5,175 bases of DNA from Clostridiaceae bacterium. Lineage in GTDB: Bacteria; Bacillota; Clostridia; Clostridiales; Clostridiaceae. Shown piece by piece: positions 1-5,175 of this stretch. Under the pieces are notes generated by a model that was given only the letters and a program-made list of their open reading frames with translations, was not told the DNA's origin and ran no database searches. The translations under genes were made by a program, and so were the position numbers. Location of the stretch: the NCBI GenBank assembly GCA_003510765.1, contig DOKV01000165.1, positions 1-5,175 on the forward strand. Reading direction: 5' to 3'. How positions within the stretch are numbered: the stretch's first letter is position 1; each line of letters starts with the position of its first letter.

Positions 1-704
1 TGTACTTGACGGTCAAATTCATACTTTAGTGCTTTTTCCAACGCTTTAAAGGAGTTCATGTTTTTGATTTCAGACTTAACACCCAGGGTTTCTACCCCCA
101 CTTCACGAATGGAGATGTTGCCATCACAACGCAAGGAGCCTTCCTCCATTTTCACATCAGAGACCCCTAGGGAAAACAAGATGGACCGAAGCTTGGTCAG
201 ATATAAGGTGGCTTCCTCTGGGGTTCGAATGTCTGGTTTGGAGACAATCTCAATGAGTGGCACACCAGAACGGTTGAAGTCCACCAAGGTGCCACTTTTG
301 GCGTGTAGCTGCTTCCCTGCATCCTCTTCCATATGAATACGCTCGATGCCAATGCGTTTTTTCTCCCCACTTAGCGGGGTGATGTCAATATAGCCCTCAT
401 AACAAATGGGGAAATCATTTTGCGTAATTTGATAATTCTTTGGTGCATCTGGATAGAAATAATTCTTTCGATCAAATCGGTTGAACCGATGAATGCTACA
501 ATGTAAGGCCAATCCTGTTTTGATGGCTTTGTTCACCACTTCCACATTGATTCTTGGCAAAGCACCTGGAAGTCCCAAGCACACAGGACAGACATGGGCA
601 TTGGGTTTTCCACCATATTCTGTACTGCAACCACAAAAAGCCTTGGTCTTGGTGGAAAGCTCCACGTGTACTTCTAATCCGATGACGGCTTCATACTTTT
701 TCAT
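1..704 (-). CDS. gatB: GatB, Asp/Glu-tRNA amidotransferase subunit B (N-terminal part; runs off the window)
   Basis: GatB binds the mischarged Glu-tRNA(Gln) or Asp-tRNA(Asn), activates the acyl group with ATP and transfers ammonia delivered by GatA. The window holds 234 codons of a protein usually about 475 residues long, so half or more of the catalytic cradle is present and the C-terminal helical/YqeY tRNA-binding tail is missing. Seen directly: the opening IGLEVHVEL, with Glu11 and His13 matching metal/active-site residues of the family; the zinc site CGC...CPVC (Cys24, Cys26, Cys39, Cys42); [10 protein letters not shown] at 77-86; HMEEDAGK at 124-131; GVPLIEIVS at 147-155; [12 protein letters not shown] at 187-198; and EIKNMNSF at 212-219. 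The ATG at 704-702 shares an ATGA overlap with the gatA stop and has an AGGAGG site six bases upstream, so the start is firm and translation is probably coupled to gatA. The reading frame is open to the window edge with no defect. Identification is very secure. Confidence 0.97.
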   Translation of the reverse strand, partial: MKKYEAVIGLEVHVELSTKTKAFCGCSTEYGGKPNAHVCPVCLGLPGALPRINVEVVNKAIKTGLALHCSIHRFNRFDRKNYFYPDAPKNYQITQNDFPICYEGYIDITPLSGEKKRIGIERIHMEEDAGKQLHAKSGTLVDFNRSGVPLIEIVSKPDIRTPEEATLYLTKLRSILFSLGVSDVKMEEGSLRCDGNISIREVGVETLGVKSEIKNMNSFKALEKALKYEFDRQV

Positions 705-2161
705 CTGCTTCCTCCTAACCCTTTAGGTGTCATATTCAGCTTCAAAGAGGATTCCACGCCATAGGCGATGTCTAAAATCTTCTGTTCACTAAAGTAGTCG
801 CCCATGATTTGAAGACCTAAAGGCAAACCTTCCACTTTCCCTGAAGGAATGGACACCGCAGGAATCCCTGCAATGTTCACAGGCACTGTATAGATGTCGT
901 TGAGATACATGGCCATGACGTCTTCTCCATTGTCCCCAAACTTAAAGGCTGGAGATGGCGTCGTAGGAGAAATAAGGGCATCAAACTCTTTAAAAATCTT
1001 CTTGTATTCCTCTTGGATCATTTTTCGAACTTGTAGCGCCTTCTTATAATAAGCATCATAATATCCTGCGGAGAGCACATAGGTGCCCAGCATAATTCTT
1101 CTTTTCACTTCTGGACCGAAGCCCTCACTTCTAGAACGGGCATAAAGATCCATGACATCCACCACATCTTCAGCGCGTTTCCCAAAGCGTACCCCATCAA
1201 ATCGCGCAAGATTAGAAGAAGCTTCTGCCGAGGAAATGATGTAGTACACCGCCAAGGAATAGTGGGCCATGTCTAAATCGATGAAGTCCACAGTGGCGCC
1301 CAAGTCTTTCAGCACCTCTATGACTTCCATGAGATTTTTTCGCACAGCTTCATCCAATCCTTCGCCCAAGAAATCCTTGGCCAGAGCAATTTTCTTCCCC
1401 CGAAGGTCGCCCTTTAAGTGGGCAAAAAGATTCCCCAGCTCCTTCTTGTTGGTGGTGAAGTCCATGGGATCATGGCCTGCCACAGAAGAGGTGATGAGCG
1501 CTAAGTCTTTCACATCTCGTCCAAAAGTACCCACCTGGTCTAAGGTAGACCCAAAGGCGGTGACCCCATATCTAGAAATGTTCCCGTAGGTGGGCTTTAA
1601 CCCTGCAATGCCACAAAATGAAGCCGGCTGACGTACAGAGCCACCGGTATCTGTGCCCAGGGATAAGGGCACTTCCATAGCCGCCACAGAGGCTGCAGAG
1701 CCTCCTGAAGAGCCTCCTGGCACCCTGCTTAAATCATGGGGATTTCTGGTGAGCTGATACGCACTATATTCAGTGGAAGAGCCCATGGCAAATTCATCCA
1801 TGTTGAGTTTCCCCAGTAAAATGGCCTGTTCCTTCTTTAATTTCTTCACTACAGTGGCGTCATAAGGCGCTTTATAGCCTTCCAAAAACTTCGAAGCACA
1901 AGTATTTTGAAGTCCTTTCACGGAGATATTGTCTTTGATCCCCACAGGGATTCCGCCTAAAAGACCTCCTTGATCTTTGCCCTCATCAAAGGCTTTGGCC
2001 GCCTCAAGGCTTCCTTCTTCATCTACATATAAGAAAGCACCGACGTCTTTTTCCACCTCTTTGATTCTCTTCAAGTGACTTTCTACAATTTCTACACTGG
2101 TCACTTCTTTTTGATCCAAGAGTGTTTTCAGCTCATGGGCTTTTTTGGTATATAATTCCAT
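701..2161 (-). CDS. gatA: GatA, glutaminase/amidase subunit of the tRNA amidotransferase
   Basis: GatA hydrolyses glutamine and passes the ammonia to GatB. The protein has 486 residues, the normal family length, and is an amidase-signature enzyme throughout. Its Ser-cisSer-Lys triad is visible: Lys76 in GIPVGIKDN, Ser151 in PGGSSGGS and Ser175 in [11 protein letters not shown]. These sit exactly three residues before the S. aureus GatA triad as I remember it (Lys79, Ser154, Ser178). The glutamine-recognition residues are also present at the same offset: Tyr306 in the [11 protein letters not shown] segment, Arg355 in KRRIMLGTY and Asp422 in [10 protein letters not shown]. The ATG at 2161 directly follows the gatC TAA with no gap, and a GGGAGG site lies eight bases upstream inside gatC. 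The TGA stop overlaps the gatB start as ATGA. All this supports production together with GatC and GatB in one operon. No truncation or missing residue is seen. From sequence alone one cannot tell whether the complex serves tRNA(Gln), tRNA(Asn) or both. Confidence 0.98.
   Translation of the reverse strand: MELYTKKAHELKTLLDQKEVTSVEIVESHLKRIKEVEKDVGAFLYVDEEGSLEAAKAFDEGKDQGGLLGGIPVGIKDNISVKGLQNTCASKFLEGYKAPYDATVVKKLKKEQAILLGKLNMDEFAMGSSTEYSAYQLTRNPHDLSRVPGGSSGGSAASVAAMEVPLSLGTDTGGSVRQPASFCGIAGLKPTYGNISRYGVTAFGSTLDQVGTFGRDVKDLALITSSVAGHDPMDFTTNKKELGNLFAHLKGDLRGKKIALAKDFLGEGLDEAVRKNLMEVIEVLKDLGATVDFIDLDMAHYSLAVYYIISSAEASSNLARFDGVRFGKRAEDVVDVMDLYARSRSEGFGPEVKRRIMLGTYVLSAGYYDAYYKKALQVRKMIQEEYKKIFKEFDALISPTTPSPAFKFGDNGEDVMAMYLNDIYTVPVNIAGIPAVSIPSGKVEGLPLGLQIMGDYFSEQKILDIAYGVESSLKLNMTPKGLGGSR
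711..716 (-). promoter_or_regulatory. Shine-Dalgarno site of gatB inside the end of gatA
   Basis: AGGAGG read on the minus strand, six bases before the gatB ATG. It lies wholly within the last codons of gatA (Leu-Gly-Gly-Ser), so ribosomes finishing gatA pass over it. It fixes the gatB start at 704 and supports translational coupling of the two subunits. Confidence 0.85.
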
Positions 2162-2461
2162 TTACTTTTCCTCCCGATCAATGACACTGGGCACCTTTAA
2201 GTAGTCTTCGACTCTTTCAGGCACATTTTGTAAAAACGCTTCTTGGGGAAGAGATGGTTCCACCACATCTTCCCGATAAACATTTTCCAGGTAGAGGGGA
2301 TTCACAAGAATCTCCACATCTTCTGTATTGAGTTCACTTAATTGGTCCACATATTGAAGAATCATATTCAGATCCTTCACCAAGGCATCGGTCTCTTCTT
2401 CACTGACCTGTAATCTGGCCAGCTCTTTGATATAATCCACATCTTTTTTGGATACTGCCAT
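2162..2461 (-). CDS. gatC: GatC, small bridging subunit of the tRNA amidotransferase
   Basis: GatC is a small protein that wraps around the GatA-GatB interface and stabilises the complex. With the start used here it has 99 residues, typical for the family. The N-terminal helix (DVDYIKELARLQVSEEE, residues 7-23) and the C-terminal segment with REDVVEPSLPQE (63-74), NVPERVEDYLKVPSVI (79-94) match the GatC pattern. The frame is open further upstream to an ATG at 2491, which would add ten residues. I prefer 2461 because a GGAGG site lies seven bases before it, none precedes 2491, and GatC proteins normally begin just before this first helix. The gene is first of the gatC-gatA-gatB cluster; its stop TAA abuts the gatA ATG. 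It lies 102 bases after the preceding membrane-protein gene, and that gap contains a candidate promoter and hairpin. Confidence 0.95.
   Translation of the reverse strand: MAVSKKDVDYIKELARLQVSEEETDALVKDLNMILQYVDQLSELNTEDVEILVNPLYLENVYREDVVEPSLPQEAFLQNVPERVEDYLKVPSVIDREEK
2170..2175 (-). promoter_or_regulatory. Shine-Dalgarno site of gatA inside the end of gatC
   Basis: GGGAGG on the minus strand, with eight bases between its GGAGG core and the gatA ATG. It overlaps the final Arg-Glu codons of gatC. Together with the TAAATG junction it fixes the gatA start and suggests coupled translation. Confidence 0.8.
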
Positions 2462-2468
2462 AGGAACA

Positions 2469-2473
2469 CCTCC
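2469..2473 (-). promoter_or_regulatory. Shine-Dalgarno site that decides the gatC start
   Basis: GGAGG on the minus strand, seven bases before the ATG at 2461. It would fall inside the coding region if the upstream ATG at 2491 were used, which argues that 2461 is the main start. Confidence 0.8.
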
Positions 2474-2487
2474 ATCTAATTTCTTTT

Positions 2488-2520
2488 TCATGCGGAAAAA
2501 GTTACAACAGGCTCTGTCAT
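2488..2520 (-). other. Possible ten-codon leader ORF before gatC
   Basis: Minus-strand ATG at 2520 opens a short frame, MTEPVVTFSA, ending in TGA at 2490-2488. A GGAG lies five bases before the ATG. The stop overlaps, as ATGA, the upstream in-frame gatC ATG at 2491. The GGAG, start codon and most of the frame lie inside the hairpin at 2495-2529, so folding would hide them. The peptide shows no run of a particular amino acid (one Glu, no Gln, Asn or Asp), so a classic attenuation peptide sensing Gln or Asn is not indicated. A frame this short can easily arise by chance. Confidence 0.2.
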
Positions 2521-2529
2521 AACTTCTCC
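2495..2529 (-). terminator. Hairpin with U-tract in the gatC leader (terminator or attenuator candidate)
   Basis: On the minus strand, GTTATGACAG and CTGTTGTAAC pair over ten positions (two G-U wobbles) around an AGC loop, followed at once by five T residues. The T-run can itself pair with the preceding GGAGAA, giving a 16-pair stem with 2514-2529 and 2495-2510 as arms. The position, 34 bases before gatC and after the candidate promoter, leaves two readings: the terminator of the pcrA-ligA unit allowing some read-through, or a 5'-leader element acting on gatCAB. The core has only three G-C pairs and the U-tract is short, so termination would be modest. Confidence 0.4.
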
Positions 2530-2545
2530 AAAAAAACCTTCTATT

Positions 2546-2556
2546 ATTTTAGCATA
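2546..2556 (-). promoter_or_regulatory. Candidate extended -10 promoter for gatCAB
   Basis: TATGCTAAAAT on the minus strand fits the Gram-positive extended -10 pattern TRTGnTATAAT with one mismatch. No good -35 lies 17 bases upstream; a TTGTCA is present but about 24 bases away, too far to be its partner. An extended -10 can work without a strong -35. It would start transcription near 2539-2540, giving a leader of roughly 78 bases that contains the hairpin. This is pattern matching only. Confidence 0.4.
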
Positions 2557-2563
2557 AGTACCT

Positions 2564-2865
2564 TTAATATACACCTGACAAGAGGAAAATTAACTGAATC
2601 ACTGAAAACACCAAGGCAAAGACGCTGTAGCGTAGATAGCTGGGATACTTCCGTGCATTGATATAGAATCGACATCCCCACACCACCAGGCCAATGAATA
2701 TGGCCCATTGGACAGGTAGGTACGTGTCAAAAAAAGGCCAGGAGAGCACCCCATTAAGATGCAAGGTGGTGAAGACTAAGAACACCGAAACCACCAGAAG
2801 CATTCCCCAACCAGCCGCGCCCAGAACTTTTTCCAGTCTTTGACGATTTCTTCCTTTTTTTTCCA

Positions 2866-2866
<1 letters not shown>
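2564..2866 (-). CDS. Small three-helix membrane protein of unknown function
   Basis: I do not recognise this 100-residue protein. It has a basic N-terminus (KKGRNRQRLEK, residues 3-13) and three hydrophobic stretches long enough to cross the membrane, roughly 15-34, 52-68 and 79-98. The basic loop between helices two and three (Arg66, Arg72, Lys73, Arg79) and the basic N-terminus would both be cytoplasmic by the positive-inside rule, with the aromatic loop SWPFFDTYLP (42-51) outside. No signal-peptidase site, enzyme motif or cysteine pair is visible (one Cys, at 65). The ATG at 2866 overlaps the ligA TAA by one base (TAATG), and a GGAGG site in the end of ligA lies ten bases upstream, so it is very likely translated and co-transcribed with ligA. 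That linkage does not imply a DNA-repair role. It is the last gene before the 102-base gap preceding gatC. Confidence 0.8.
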
Positions 2867-4893
<2,027 letters not shown>

Positions 4894-5175
4894 TTAGCAA
4901 AGCTCCAAAGGAGCAATGCCTAGCATCAGGTGCTTCACACCATTTTGATCAAAGGCGATGGTGACCTTCAGGTCTCCCTTGGCCTCTTCTGTAGAAATTA
5001 CTGTGCCCACCCCAAACTTTGGATGTCTCACCTTGGTGCCAAAGGTCACGGAGGATCTCTTTAAGGCTACCTTATCCGGCGTATCCAAAATCCTTTGGGC
5101 ATCTTCCAACGCTTTTTCCACATTATAGTCCACATACTTCAAGTTCTTATCCTTGTACTTGATGGTATGGGGATT
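4894..5175 (-). CDS. pcrA: PcrA (UvrD-family) DNA helicase, C-terminal tail only
   Basis: These 93 codons, open to the window edge, are the C-terminus of an SF1 helicase; the ATPase and helicase motifs lie outside the window. A low-complexity linker segment leads into a small Tudor-like fold with the hallmark pattern VTFGTKVRHPKFGVGTVIS, then VTIAFDQNGVKHLMLGIAPLE, ending just before TAA at 4896-4894. In Bacillus PcrA and E. coli UvrD this tail binds RNA polymerase, linking the helicase to transcription-coupled repair and R-loop control. Its key features (the HPKFGVGTV core and the terminal AP-[IL]-E) look intact. A TTG at 5142 is not a real start, because the same frame continues upstream without interruption. 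The direct neighbour ligA is the usual partner of pcrA in Firmicutes, which backs the assignment over a generic UvrD. Confidence 0.92.
   Translation of the reverse strand, partial: NPHTIKYKDKNLKYVDYNVEKALEDAQRILDTPDKVALKRSSVTFGTKVRHPKFGVGTVISTEEAKGDLKVTIAFDQNGVKHLMLGIAPLELC

Noticed and set aside
1269..1589. A 106-residue plus-strand open frame antisense to gatA
   Set aside because: Low-complexity Ser/Lys/Phe-rich composition and full overlap with the intact gatA frame mark it as a shadow.
2528..2540. Seven-T run (minus strand) just after the candidate -10, considered as a terminator of the membrane-protein gene
   Set aside because: No stem of useful length could be found directly before it; the better hairpin lies downstream at 2495-2529.
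5143..5175. Treating the small frame starting at TTG 5142 as a separate 82-residue gene
   Set aside because: The frame stays open upstream to the window edge and matches the PcrA C-terminal tail, so it is a partial pcrA.

Overview
The window is a compact block of housekeeping genes, all read from the minus strand. In transcription order (high to low coordinates) it holds the 3' end of pcrA, a complete ligA, a small three-helix membrane protein of unknown function, then gatC, gatA and the first 234 codons of gatB. The gene content (PcrA next to LigA, with GatCAB close by), strong GGAGG-type Shine-Dalgarno sites before most genes, and protein sequences resembling clostridial homologues point to a Firmicute, most likely of the class Clostridia. 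Base composition looks moderate, neither strongly AT- nor GC-rich. This placement comes from remembered protein families, not from a search.

Region by region: 5175-4894 encodes the RNA-polymerase-binding tail of the PcrA/UvrD helicase. A 24-base gap carrying an AAAGGA site leads to ligA (4869-2866), whose stop overlaps by one base the start of a 100-residue membrane protein (2866-2564). The only appreciable intergenic gap, 2563-2462, holds a candidate extended -10 promoter, a hairpin with a U-tract and a possible ten-codon leader ORF. It is followed by gatC (2461-2162), gatA (2161-701) and gatB (704 to beyond base 1), which are directly abutting or overlapping and probably translationally coupled. 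No stretch of 300 bases lacks a gene, and I saw no tRNA, rRNA, CRISPR, insertion sequence or phage feature.

Functionally there are two modules. PcrA and LigA serve DNA repair and replication: the helicase unwinds and clears RNA polymerase, and the NAD+-dependent ligase seals nicks. GatCAB is the tRNA-dependent amidotransferase that converts Glu-tRNA(Gln) and/or Asp-tRNA(Asn) to the correctly amidated form, so this organism probably makes at least one of Gln-tRNA or Asn-tRNA indirectly.

I found no convincing new biological system. The point most worth checking is in LigA. The protein is full length and otherwise well formed, but it has Ala at the position of the motif IV lysine (K290 in E. 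coli) and Thr at the position of E. coli E113, suggesting a divergent adenylation site. The gatC leader and the unknown membrane protein are second-rank leads.
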